This document shows, in pieces, positions 15,428-20,653 of a DNA stretch of 20,868 nucleotides; position 1 is the first letter of the stretch, and each line of letters begins with the position of its first letter. Both the position numbers and the translations under genes were made by a program. The notes beneath the pieces are model-generated. The model was not told the DNA's origin. It ran no database searches and saw only the letters and a program-made list of their open reading frames with translations. Source of the stretch: a virus; the IMG/VR virus record IMGVR_UViG_3300020118_000119, positions 1 through 20,868 of that record. One strand, given 5' to 3'.

Positions 15428-15933
15428 TTTTGCTGGATTTTAGACAACAAGTCGTTGGTGTCAGCCACCAATTTCATTATCAGGGGCGCATCCTTGTCGT
15501 GCTGAATCACGACAGGGGCCTGTTTCTTCGGCGCCACGTAATCCAGAATCTTCATGGCGATATCAGGGTAGAATTTGCAGGCCGCCACTTCCTCCCCCTG
15601 GTTTGTTACGAACGCCGCCGGCTCTTCGCCCATTACCATCGGGAACAGCTTCAGCAGCTGTGCCTTTACCCACTTTTCATTCAGGAAGTCCAAATCGTTG
15701 AGTTCCGATTGCACTTCGAAGATTGCCCCCCTTACCCCTTGGCTCTTCAGCATTTTAGCTGCAGCGCCGTGGCTCATTTTCAGGGACTCGGCCGCTTCCC
15801 TCAGGGAATAGGAGCTTTCCACATAAGCAGTAACGAAAGCTTGTTCAGCGACAGACAGCTTTGGCCAGAAGACCAGCGGTGCCGCTTCTGCTTCCGGGGG
15901 AGATTTGTCGCTTTCCGTGGTGATGGAATTCAT
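15424..15933 (-). CDS. terS: Terminase small subunit
   Basis: From ATG 15933 the product is 169 aa. After a Glu/Pro-rich 20-residue lead it has FWPKLSVAEQAFVTAYVESS, then YSLREAAESLKMSHGAAAKM and LKSQGVRGAIFE. This is the helix-turn-helix pattern of terminase_2-type small subunits, which bind the packaging site. The C-terminal half (about 85-165) is helical with a basic-hydrophobic end that probably contacts TerL. It is followed by terL with ATGA overlap. The frame is open to a TTG at 15981, but ATG 15933 has GGAGAAA about 10 nt upstream and fits the family length better. Promoter 16105-16133 lies upstream. Confidence 0.85.
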   Translation of the reverse strand: MNSITTESDKSPPEAEAAPLVFWPKLSVAEQAFVTAYVESSYSLREAAESLKMSHGAAAKMLKSQGVRGAIFEVQSELNDLDFLNEKWVKAQLLKLFPMVMGEEPAAFVTNQGEEVAACKFYPDIAMKILDYVAPKKQAPVVIQHDKDAPLIMKLVADTNDLLSKIQQK

Positions 15934-16069
15934 AGATCGATTTCTCCAGCATTCTGCGGCGTTCAGCAGGTTGAGCTTCAATTCGCAGTCGTAAATTTAG
16001 CAGCCAGCGTCTCAAGAAGAGTTCGTTGATTCCGTATCCAGCAGGGAGAGGAGTTTCAGCTACTTTCAT
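15845..16069 (-). CDS. Candidate 74-aa leader gene overlapping terS
   Basis: An ATG at 16069 with AGGTG upstream lies about 29 nt after the expected start point of promoter 16105-16133. Its first 45 residues (AETPLPAGYGINELFLRRWL, then LRLRIEAQPAERRRMLE) have a natural amphipathic composition and fill a stretch otherwise without a gene. The remaining 29 residues overlap the 5' part of terS in another frame. It may be a short basic helical protein or a leader whose translation affects terS. The long overlap makes it uncertain. Confidence 0.42.
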   Translation of the reverse strand: MKVAETPLPAGYGINELFLRRWLLNLRLRIEAQPAERRRMLEKSIYEFHHHGKRQISPGSRSGTAGLLAKAVCR

Positions 16070-16104
16070 GTGACACCTATTTGGCGACGAGCGCCTATAG
16101 GAAC

Positions 16105-16133
16105 AGTATACCACAGGCGGCGATTCTTGTCAA
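16105..16133 (-). promoter_or_regulatory. Strong sigma70-type promoter for the terminase/late block
   Basis: On the minus strand TTGACA (16133-16128) and TATACT (16110-16105) are 17 bp apart. The bases before the -10 are GCCTGTGG, the same TGTGG seen at the other two promoters. The start point would be near 16098, next to a CCTATAGG palindrome. It would transcribe the 74-aa candidate, terS, terL and the small genes behind them. Confidence 0.88.
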
Positions 16134-16177
16134 GTACCTGAATCCATCGGCGGGAAGAAACTGTAGGTGACGATAGA

Positions 16178-16316
16178 ATCTACTCTCGAAGCTAATTGAA
16201 CAGCAGCGGAGCGGGGAAAGAGAAACCGGGAAAGGTCGAAAGAGAAACCGGGAAAGGTCGAAAGAGAAACCGGGAAAGGTCGAAAGAGGACAGCGGATGG
16301 GGGATCTACTCTCGAA
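16178..16316. repeat. 13-bp direct repeat pair flanking the 22-bp array
   Basis: ATCTACTCTCGAA occurs at 16178-16190 and again at 16304-16316, one on each side of the 22-bp tandem array. The copies are identical and in the same orientation. They may be protein-binding sites or remnants of a larger duplicated unit. Confidence 0.6.
16217..16290. repeat. 22-bp tandem repeat, three full copies plus a partial
   Basis: Three exact 22-bp units start with AAAGAGAAACC and end GGGAAAGGTCG, at 16217-16238, 16239-16260 and 16261-16282, followed by AAAGAGGA (16283-16290) as a broken fourth. One strand is almost purely purine. A 22-bp period is about two helical turns and resembles iterons. Exact identity suggests recent expansion or strong constraint. 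Confidence 0.85.
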
Positions 16317-16611
16317 AACCATGGTTGATTTTCGGCGGACGGGGAAAATAGCGACCTCCGAGTACTCTCTATCTTCCGTCCGACGAGGGCTTGCTCCCGG
16401 AAGTACCCCCCTATTCCCCGCCCCGGAAAAATATACCCCTATTCCTACGTCATATGTTTCTGTCATACCTCCTTTATGCGACCGCCATACGCAATCGATG
16501 GCGTTTCACGTGTTCCACGATATCCGCTGGTTGTCCGATTTCCTGTGACGACAGACCCGGCCCGGCCCGACCCCCGACCGGCATCGAGCGACGGCGACCG
16601 GGGGCGACGGA

Positions 16612-16672
16612 GACCCATCGTCGGGGGTCGGGTGGCGGGGCGGCGACCCATCGTCGGGCCATCGGGTGGCGG
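16612..16672. repeat. GC-rich direct repeat, two copies
   Basis: Two copies of a 27/28-bp unit, GACCCATCGTCGGG followed by four variable bases and CGGGTGGCGG, lie at 16612-16638 and 16645-16672. Only the central GGTC/CCAT bases and one length change differ. They sit directly before the 42-bp array. Confidence 0.75.
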
Positions 16673-16678
16673 CTGTAT

Positions 16679-16804
16679 CTGGTTACCTGTTGCCTGAAAT
16701 TTGGCACGTTTCATGCTTTTACTGTTTGATGTAAGCCGACGTCTGGCACGTTTCATACTTTGCTGGTTGCCTGTTTCCTGAAATCTGGCACGTTTCATGC
16801 TAAG
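16679..16804. repeat. 42-bp tandem array, three units
   Basis: The core TGGCACGTTTCAT starts at 16702, 16744 and 16786, exactly 42 bp apart (four helical turns). The outer units (39 bp compared, 16679-16717 and 16763-16801) differ at only three positions. The middle unit keeps the core but has diverged in its first half. On the minus strand the unit would encode 14 residues (MKRARFQETGNQ-like three times), because 42 is a multiple of three. The conserved core and diverged middle flank favour DNA-binding sites over coding. Confidence 0.85.
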
Positions 16805-16820
16805 GCAACAACCGTGCCAT

Positions 16821-16832
16821 GTAAGCGCTTAC
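16821..16832. repeat. 12-bp perfect palindrome GTAAGCGCTTAC
   Basis: A perfect palindrome lies 17 bp after the 42-bp array; a related ATGTAAGC half-site occurs at 16729-16736 within the middle unit. It is a candidate operator for a dimeric regulator. Confidence 0.5.
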
Positions 16833-17174
16833 TAACCCCGGAAACCGCGCCCCTGGCTGAGCTTGCAGGAAGCTACCGCCCTTGGCCTTGCGCCAACTGG
16901 CCGGTAGGTCAGCCCCAACTGCCGTGAAACGTTGAAGAGAGATAGTGTGGAACGCCCGTGGAACCGTGAAACACATGGAACGAATCTTGCTACGTGCGTC
17001 CGCGTGCGTGTTTCGTTGATTGTGGCAGCAGACGAGGGGAGAAAGTAGGGGGCGAACGGCCTCGAATCGGGGACAGGGAGCGAGGAAGGCGGATGGCGGC
17101 CTTCGACCACCTGCTGTGGCCCAGCAACTCGGGGCTTCCGTCCGGGGCGATCAGCCTGCGTGTCTCTTCTGCTT

Positions 17175-17211
17175 GGGTCCCCCTCGTCCCAGCCCTCGTC
17201 GAGGGGGACCC
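17175..17211. other. 12-bp perfect hairpin with 13-nt loop
   Basis: GGGTCCCCCTCG (17175-17186) pairs with CGAGGGGGACCC (17200-17211). It is very stable but has no T run on either side, so it is not a classical terminator. It could stabilise an RNA, block transcription crossing the region, or bind a protein. Confidence 0.6.
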
Positions 17212-17317
17212 CCCAACCACCACCATCCTCCCTCAGAAGGGGGGGATCTTATCGGGTCGCTCCGGACGACGAGAGAAAAGGTATACGCCCCTATCCGAGA
17301 CCGGATCCTTAAATCTA

Positions 17318-17329
17318 CCGATATATCGG
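17318..17329. repeat. 12-bp perfect palindrome CCGATATATCGG
   Basis: This self-complementary AT-centred site lies 22 bp after the third CCCCTATCC octamer. It is a candidate dimeric-regulator site, though palindromes of this length are not rare by chance in a 1.7-kb region. Confidence 0.4.
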
Positions 17330-17577
17330 ACCCGAACTTCGATCACACTTCGGTGCCAGAGTATCTATCCACCTATCTCGTGATGGGATGACCACTATCT
17401 CCCTCATCGACGGTCCGACGCCCTCGTCGGGCTGTCCTCAATGTCTGCCGCCCGTGACCGATAGGGGAGTCCTCTGTTCAAACGTGGCGTGACCGGAGGG
17501 GACGATACCGAATCGCCACGAGGGGGGCACCTCCTATCTCAAGTGTCTCTCTCGTAATCGAGATGAGAGTATGCCTC

Positions 17578-17592
17578 GGATCGGCCCGATCC
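17578..17592. repeat. 7-1-7 palindrome GGATCGG-C-CCGATCC next to an octamer
   Basis: Two perfect 7-bp arms with one central base end two bases before the GATAGGGG copy at 17594. The close pairing with an octamer makes it a candidate composite operator. It also contains two GATC sites. Confidence 0.5.
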
Positions 17593-17741
17593 CGATAGGG
17601 GTTAGTCCCGGTGTCGCATGATGTCGTCATAGGATTGTTTGATCCCGTTCGCGATATGTCTGAGACCAGAGGGGATAGGGGAGACCCCTCGTACCCTATA
17701 GTACACATCTACCACGCCTTCTTCTGTCTGTAAATAGTCGC

Positions 17742-17783
17742 CCGACGAACGGTAGGTCAGAAGTGTCTTTGGCCGTTCGTCGG
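17742..17783. promoter_or_regulatory. 11-bp perfect inverted repeat upstream of the early promoter
   Basis: CCGACGAACGG (17742-17752) and CCGTTCGTCGG (17773-17783) are exact inverted copies 20 bp apart. The right arm ends about 30 bp before the early promoter -35 box. Arm centres are 31 bp apart, close to three helical turns, so two dimers or a looped regulator could bind one DNA face. As RNA it would form a hairpin with a 20-nt loop but no T run follows. Confidence 0.62.
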
Positions 17784-17812
17784 CTGAATGATCGGCCTGT
17801 GTTCGGGGGGGA

Positions 17813-17841
17813 TTGTGTGCTGGCTCGGCCTGTGGTACAAT
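17813..17841 (+). promoter_or_regulatory. Sigma70-type early promoter
   Basis: TTGTGT (17813-17818) and TACAAT (17836-17841) are 17 bp apart. The bases before the -10 are GGCCTGTGG, repeating the TGTGG element of the two late promoters. TCGGCCTGTG also occurs at 17790-17799. The -35 is two bases from consensus, so an activator or the extended element may matter. It would start near 17848, leaving a leader of about 55 nt before the first early gene. Confidence 0.8.
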
Positions 17842-17903
17842 AGAGTCTCGGTGGTGCTGGGGCTGGCCACCGAACTTCCAGACAGCCCCTCAAGGAGATC
17901 GAG

Positions 17904-18638
17904 ATGACCAAGAGCACCAAGGCAACCAAGAACGCCCCGACCAGCACCGCATCTTTCGAGATCGGCAATCGGGTTATCGCCACCACTGCAGCGACCAACC
18001 AAACGCCTGCTGCTGGCACTATCACCAACAAGTCCAGCACCGGCTGGTTGATCGTGACACTGGACAGTCCGGACCAGTTTTCCGGCTGTAAGGGCGGCAT
18101 CCTGTCGGCCCGTGCGTCGAGCCTCAAGTTGGAAGCCAACGAGGCCGGAAAGTTGGTCGCACCGGCAACCCCAGCACCCGTCGCGGCCGCTGACAAGAAG
18201 GAAACCAAGAAAGAACCGAAAGCTGCTCGCAAGATCCCTGACGAGTGCCCCGAATGCGGTTCTGGCGAGTTGGAATCCGACGAGGAAGGCGAGAAGGAAG
18301 AGAGCAAGATGGCCGGGGCATTGCGCAAGGCACGTGCCCATTACACGAAAGATGTGCGACCTGACGGCAGTGCCACCGCCCACAACGGCGACCTGATCGC
18401 AAAAGAACTCCGTTGGTATGAGCCACTGGAAGTCTGCGAGTTGGCTGATCGTTGCCTGCTCTGCGCCCCCGGTTACCACGCCGATCGTTATGCGGATCTG
18501 AATCCGGGCCAAAAGCGCATGAATTCCGGCAATCGGATCCGTGCGGCGTACCGCAAGGCCACTGAAGACAACGATTCCGTGGTACTGGCGCGCATCAACA
18601 AGGCCCTGCAGCTGGCCATCCTACCCGATAACGAGTGA
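17904..18638 (+). CDS. Early 244-aa protein with SH3-like start and split cysteine cluster
   Basis: This is the first gene behind the early promoter, with AAGGAGATCGAG before the ATG. Residues 18-70 (FEIGNRVIATTAATNQTPAA, then GTITNKSSTGWLIVTLDS) read like a small SH3/KOW-type beta barrel. A Lys/Ala/Pro-rich linker follows (80-110). CPEC at 115-118 and C178, C184, C187 (CELADRCLLC) could bind one zinc, with an acidic stretch between. The C-terminus (205-240) is helical and basic. I recognise no family. Being first in the early operon, it may act on host transcription, translation or DNA, or regulate the phage itself; this is inference. It ends four bases before an in-frame GTG and 12 nt before the next ATG. 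Confidence 0.75.
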   Translation: MTKSTKATKNAPTSTASFEIGNRVIATTAATNQTPAAGTITNKSSTGWLIVTLDSPDQFSGCKGGILSARASSLKLEANEAGKLVAPATPAPVAAADKKETKKEPKAARKIPDECPECGSGELESDEEGEKEESKMAGALRKARAHYTKDVRPDGSATAHNGDLIAKELRWYEPLEVCELADRCLLCAPGYHADRYADLNPGQKRMNSGNRIRAAYRKATEDNDSVVLARINKALQLAILPDNE

Positions 18639-18649
18639 AAGGAAGCATC

Positions 18650-18949
18650 ATGGCTGCAACAAAGAAGAACACCCCGACCGTCTGCAAGGTATCCGACGGG
18701 GCCAATCTGGACGGGGCCAATCTGGACGGGGCCAATCTGCGCGACTGCCCCTTGGTGACCAGTGAATGGAACGGCGACGAGTCCATGCTGGTCAAGTCCG
18801 GCGATCGCGTGGAAGTTGAGATGGACCAGTTCGAAGTGTTGGACCGCGACACGTACGAGGCGATCTGTGACGCCAAACGCGCAGAAAAGGAAGTCGAGAA
18901 GGCTGCTGCTCAAAGTGCTGTCGAACCCGCGCAGGGCAGCTGCTCGTAA
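18650..18949 (+). CDS. Early 99-aa protein with a short pentapeptide-repeat insert
   Basis: The ATG at 18650 has AAAGGAAG about six bases upstream; an in-frame GTG at 18635 would add five residues but overlaps the previous stop. Residues 14-30 hold [17 protein letters not shown], three units of the A(D/N)LxG pentapeptide repeat, too few to form a stable beta-helix. The rest (SEWNGDESMLVKSGDRVEVE, then DQFEVLDRDTYEAICDAKRA) is an acidic mixed fold with no known family. The repeat DNA (18688-18718) is identical over 31 nt to the start of the repeat in the gene at 20640, although the flanks are unrelated. The repeat therefore looks like a transferred minisatellite inside another gene. Confidence 0.72.
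   Translation: MAATKKNTPTVCKVSDGANLDGANLDGANLRDCPLVTSEWNGDESMLVKSGDRVEVEMDQFEVLDRDTYEAICDAKRAEKEVEKAAAQSAVEPAQGSCS
18688..18733 (+). repeat. 15-bp pentapeptide-coding repeat, short copy
   Basis: Units of GACGGGGCCAATCTG repeat three times, in frame with the 99-aa gene. The segment 18688-18718 is identical to 20723-20753. Confidence 0.88.
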
Positions 18950-18956
18950 CAACAAG

Positions 18957-18977
18957 GGGGGCGCGTCGCTGGCCCCC
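18957..18977 (+). other. GC hairpin between early genes
   Basis: GGGGGC (18957-18962) can pair with GCCCCC (18972-18977) across a 9-nt loop, 8 nt after the stop of the 99-aa gene. There is no T run, so it is at most an attenuator or mRNA-stability element. It lies in the only sizeable gap (73 nt) of the early operon. Confidence 0.35.
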
Positions 18978-19022
18978 GCTACCCTAGTACCGACCAATCA
19001 ACGAGAGAACAAGGAAAGTACC

Positions 19023-19196
19023 ATGAAAACAGACGCAACAGCATTCTCGATCACCCGCCACCCCCTCGCGACAGCAGCACTGCAAGCTGTCGCGATTCGC
19101 CGTCGCTGTGGCCGCCAACTGGCCTCCGATTTCGCCCGTTCGCGTGGCGCATCAGCCCTGTACCGGCTGGCCCTCCAACTGGAGGCAACCAAATGA
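19023..19196 (+). CDS. Small Arg/Ala-rich early protein, 57 aa
   Basis: An ATG at 19023 with AAGGAAAG upstream opens a 57-aa frame that ends at TGA overlapping the next start (ATGA). It is rich in Ala, Arg and Leu (ATAALQAVAIRRRCGRQLAS, then RSRGASALYRLALQLEATK), with a net positive charge and two amphipathic helices. No family is recognised. The frame is open further upstream, but only this ATG has a ribosome site. Confidence 0.7.
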   Translation: MKTDATAFSITRHPLATAALQAVAIRRRCGRQLASDFARSRGASALYRLALQLEATK

Positions 19197-19513
19197 ACTA
19201 CAAAGAATTCTTTGCCAAGGTAGAGAAAGACCTTGGCGTTTCGCCCATCAGGATCGAGAAGCAAAAGCTCAACCACGCAATGCTTACAGACGGAGGTACT
19301 GCCTGTGGTCCTGATCTGGGTCACAGCCTCCATAACGACACCTACGTTTATACGAACCCGCAGGGCTGGTCCTTGGTCCTGATCGACGGCGAGTGGTTCA
19401 AAGTACCGAACGGAATGTTCGGCTGGTGGCAAGGAGAAAACCCTTGGCCGCTGCGGTTCGCTGATGTGTCGAAGGGCTACAATCTTTTTTCTTACACACA
19501 CGACGAGGAATGA
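19193..19513 (+). CDS. Hypothetical early 106-aa protein
   Basis: The start overlaps the previous stop (ATGA) and follows GGAGG. It is a mixed globular protein with MNYKEFFAKVEKDLGV at the start, a central HSLHNDTYVYTNPQGWSLVL segment and an aromatic PNGMFGWWQGENPWPLRF segment. Four Trp in a 106-aa protein is high. No known domain, signal or membrane segment is seen. It is followed by the 138-aa gene after three bases. Confidence 0.72.
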   Translation: MNYKEFFAKVEKDLGVSPIRIEKQKLNHAMLTDGGTACGPDLGHSLHNDTYVYTNPQGWSLVLIDGEWFKVPNGMFGWWQGENPWPLRFADVSKGYNLFSYTHDEE

Positions 19514-19516
19514 ATC

Positions 19517-19933
19517 ATGGGTTACACACTTAAAATAGGAAACGCCGTTGCTGGCGATCTGCCGACCAAGCGTGAAGTAATTGAAGATTGGGGCGGGCAA
19601 ATTGAAGTTCAAATCGGCATCAAAACAGTTATCCTCGACAACGCCCCAGCTGATGGCAGTCCGACCGACCACGAGAACCAGCGCTGGCCCAGTTACTCGG
19701 CATGGCACGACTTTGCACAGGAAACAGGACTGCATCGGCTGTTTTTTGATGAACAAGAGGGTCTGATGCGCGCCCACCCCGGGTGTTTCATCCCCACGCC
19801 CGATCATTTGACAACGATCAAGTCAGTAGCCACGCGGGTGCCCGAGCTGCACCGGGGGCGTTACGATTGGCTCCTGTTTTGGGTCGAGTGGGCGTTGGCT
19901 AATTTCGACCCTCCTGCTATCAAAAACACATAA
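19517..19933 (+). CDS. Hypothetical early 138-aa phage protein
   Basis: GAGGAA lies upstream of the ATG. The central block (about residues 50-92: DHENQRWPSYSAWHDFAQET, GLHRLFFDEQEGLM, RAHPGCFIPTPDHL) is strongly patterned in Trp, His and acidic residues. I recall phage proteins of unknown function with the same order. The C-terminus is aromatic (YDWLLFWVEWALANFDPPA). His/Asp/Glu residues in the central block could form an active site, but no known catalytic motif is complete. The function is unknown. Confidence 0.75.
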   Translation: MGYTLKIGNAVAGDLPTKREVIEDWGGQIEVQIGIKTVILDNAPADGSPTDHENQRWPSYSAWHDFAQETGLHRLFFDEQEGLMRAHPGCFIPTPDHLTTIKSVATRVPELHRGRYDWLLFWVEWALANFDPPAIKNT

Positions 19934-19945
19934 CGGAGATAAATC

Positions 19946-20092
19946 ATGAAACCTGAAGGAGGGAGCAAAATAAGCAAAAGTTACAAACCCTTCACCACGG
20001 CATACTTGCCGCTGGCTGGAATGAAACGCGATCGGTTCAACGCGGTCTCCCATGCGCACGGCCACACGTTCGAATTGGAGGAAGTGAAATGA
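19946..20092 (+). CDS. Hypothetical early 48-aa protein
   Basis: ATG 19946 has ACGGAGATAAATC upstream, and the frame ends in TGA overlapping the next gene start (ATGA), so it fits the coupled chain. The product has a Lys/Ser/Gly-rich start, a YKPFTTAYLPLAGMKRDRF centre and a His-rich AVSHAHGHTFELEE end. The HAHGH cluster could bind metal. No family is recognised. Confidence 0.65.
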   Translation: MKPEGGSKISKSYKPFTTAYLPLAGMKRDRFNAVSHAHGHTFELEEVK

Positions 20093-20277
20093 AATTTTAC
20101 CACATAGGGGTGTGGCAATACCGGTACGACCCCAGTACCAAGTGCTGGTGGGCAGCGGAATACGACGCCGAAGGCAACCAGATAGGTGAAGCCATCGATT
20201 CATACGCCAAAGACGACATCATCCGTTCTGTTAAAATGGAAATCAACGCCGCTCTATTGGCGGCAAAAGGAGCCTAA
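20089..20277 (+). CDS. Hypothetical early 62-aa protein
   Basis: GGAGGAAGTGAA precedes the ATG. The sequence starts with beta-like aromatic strands (FYHIGVWQYRYDPSTKCWWA) and ends with an amphipathic helix (DDIIRSVKMEINAALLAAK). It may be a small WW-like or beta-hairpin-plus-helix fold. No family is recognised. Confidence 0.68.
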   Translation: MKFYHIGVWQYRYDPSTKCWWAAEYDAEGNQIGEAIDSYAKDDIIRSVKMEINAALLAAKGA

Positions 20278-20279
20278 TC

Positions 20280-20531
20280 ATGGGAAAGAAAGTTTGGACA
20301 GTAAGGTTTAGTGGTTGGCCATGGCAGCGAACGACGTCGTTTTGGGCTAGCGAGTTGGACAGAACAGTAGGAGAGAAATGGGGATGGAACCCGTTTGTGG
20401 TTAAAGGAATGGGCAGGTTTGGCGGGGGCTGGGGCTTCAAGATCGGAATAGTTGCCTCTAAAACGATGCAAGATTTCGTGATCGATTTGGTCATCGGATC
20501 GATTCGTGTGACCAAGAAGGAAGTAAAATGA
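20280..20531 (+). CDS. Hypothetical early 83-aa Trp/Gly-rich basic protein
   Basis: AAAAGGAGCC precedes the ATG by about five bases, and the start lies two bases after the previous stop. The protein is basic, with WTVRFSGWPWQRTTSFWASE, a Gly-rich VVKGMGRFGGGWGFKIG loop and a C-terminal helix or strand ([18 protein letters not shown]). Six Trp residues stand out. It ends in ATGA overlap with the 41-aa membrane protein gene. The function is unknown. Confidence 0.68.
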   Translation: MGKKVWTVRFSGWPWQRTTSFWASELDRTVGEKWGWNPFVVKGMGRFGGGWGFKIGIVASKTMQDFVIDLVIGSIRVTKKEVK

Positions 20532-20653
20532 CCGAAACCCAAATGTGGGTCGTCATTGGCCTATTAACGCTGTTGGTCATCTCGTTGATGATGATCAGCG
20601 GCACCCTTGAACGTATTGACAGAAACTTGGGGAGCAAAAATGATCACCATTAA
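20528..20653 (+). CDS. Small single-span membrane protein, 41 aa
   Basis: The ATG overlaps the previous TGA (ATGA) and has AAGGAAG upstream. Residues 7-23 ([17 protein letters not shown]) form one clear membrane helix, with a short acidic/polar N-terminus and a charged C-terminus ([15 protein letters not shown]). The Glu/Arg/Lys pattern suggests the C-terminal part is cytoplasmic or peripheral, but topology is not decided. The end overlaps the start of the pentapeptide gene by 14 nt. Small early membrane proteins in phages can act in superinfection exclusion, membrane takeover or lysis control; none is shown here. Confidence 0.68.
   Translation: MTETQMWVVIGLLTLLVISLMMISGTLERIDRNLGSKNDHH

Larger units (their letters stand above)
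16408..17681. repeat. Six dispersed GATAGGGG-type octamers in two opposed clusters
   Basis: CCCCTAT(T/C)C occurs at 16408-16416, 16436-16444 and 17288-17296, each preceded within a few bases by GTAC or GTATAC/TATAC. The reverse form GATAGGGG occurs at 17460-17467, 17594-17601 and 17674-17681. The left three face right and the right three face left. The spacing is irregular, so they look like individual binding sites rather than a tandem array. Confidence 0.55.
16134..17903. other. Gene-poor, repeat-rich divergent intergenic region
   Basis: Between the terS promoter and the first plus-strand gene I find no convincing protein gene. Open frames here lack good ribosome sites or known domains and run through repeats. 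The stretch contains two tandem arrays (22 bp and 42 bp), a GC-rich direct repeat, several palindromes, a 12-bp hairpin, an 11-bp inverted repeat, six copies of a GATAGGGG-type octamer and the early promoter. The parts are listed separately. This density of repeats between two divergent operons suggests a control region and possibly a replication origin. The remaining part, roughly 16833-17170, shows nothing I can assign. Confidence 0.6.

Noticed and set aside
16500-16516. parS-like GTTTCACGTG near TTCCAC
   Set aside because: Only half of the parS palindrome is present and no partition genes are visible in the window.
16297-16548. Plus-strand 83-aa frame with AGAGGA upstream
   Set aside because: The ribosome-like sequence is part of the 22-bp repeat, no upstream promoter is visible, and the product crosses two octamer copies without domain-like composition.
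16612-16672. GC-rich direct repeat considered as a CRISPR fragment
   Set aside because: Only two copies, six bases apart, with no spacer of suitable size and no cas genes.
16463-16798. Minus-strand 111-aa frame with three MKRA-x-FQ-type repeats
   Set aside because: The repeat is explained by the 42-bp DNA array, the downstream part runs through the GC-rich repeat giving Pro/Arg/Gly-rich junk, and there is no ribosome site. Kept only as the alternative reading of the array.
17020-17391. Overlapping plus-strand frames of 123 and 129 aa in the intergenic region
   Set aside because: Arg/Gly/Pro-rich composition, no ribosome site, and they pass through the 12-bp hairpin. They look like chance frames in GC-rich DNA.
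17696-18512. Long minus-strand frames opposite the first early gene
   Set aside because: They mirror the plus-strand coding sequence, which has a promoter, ribosome site and continuous operon.
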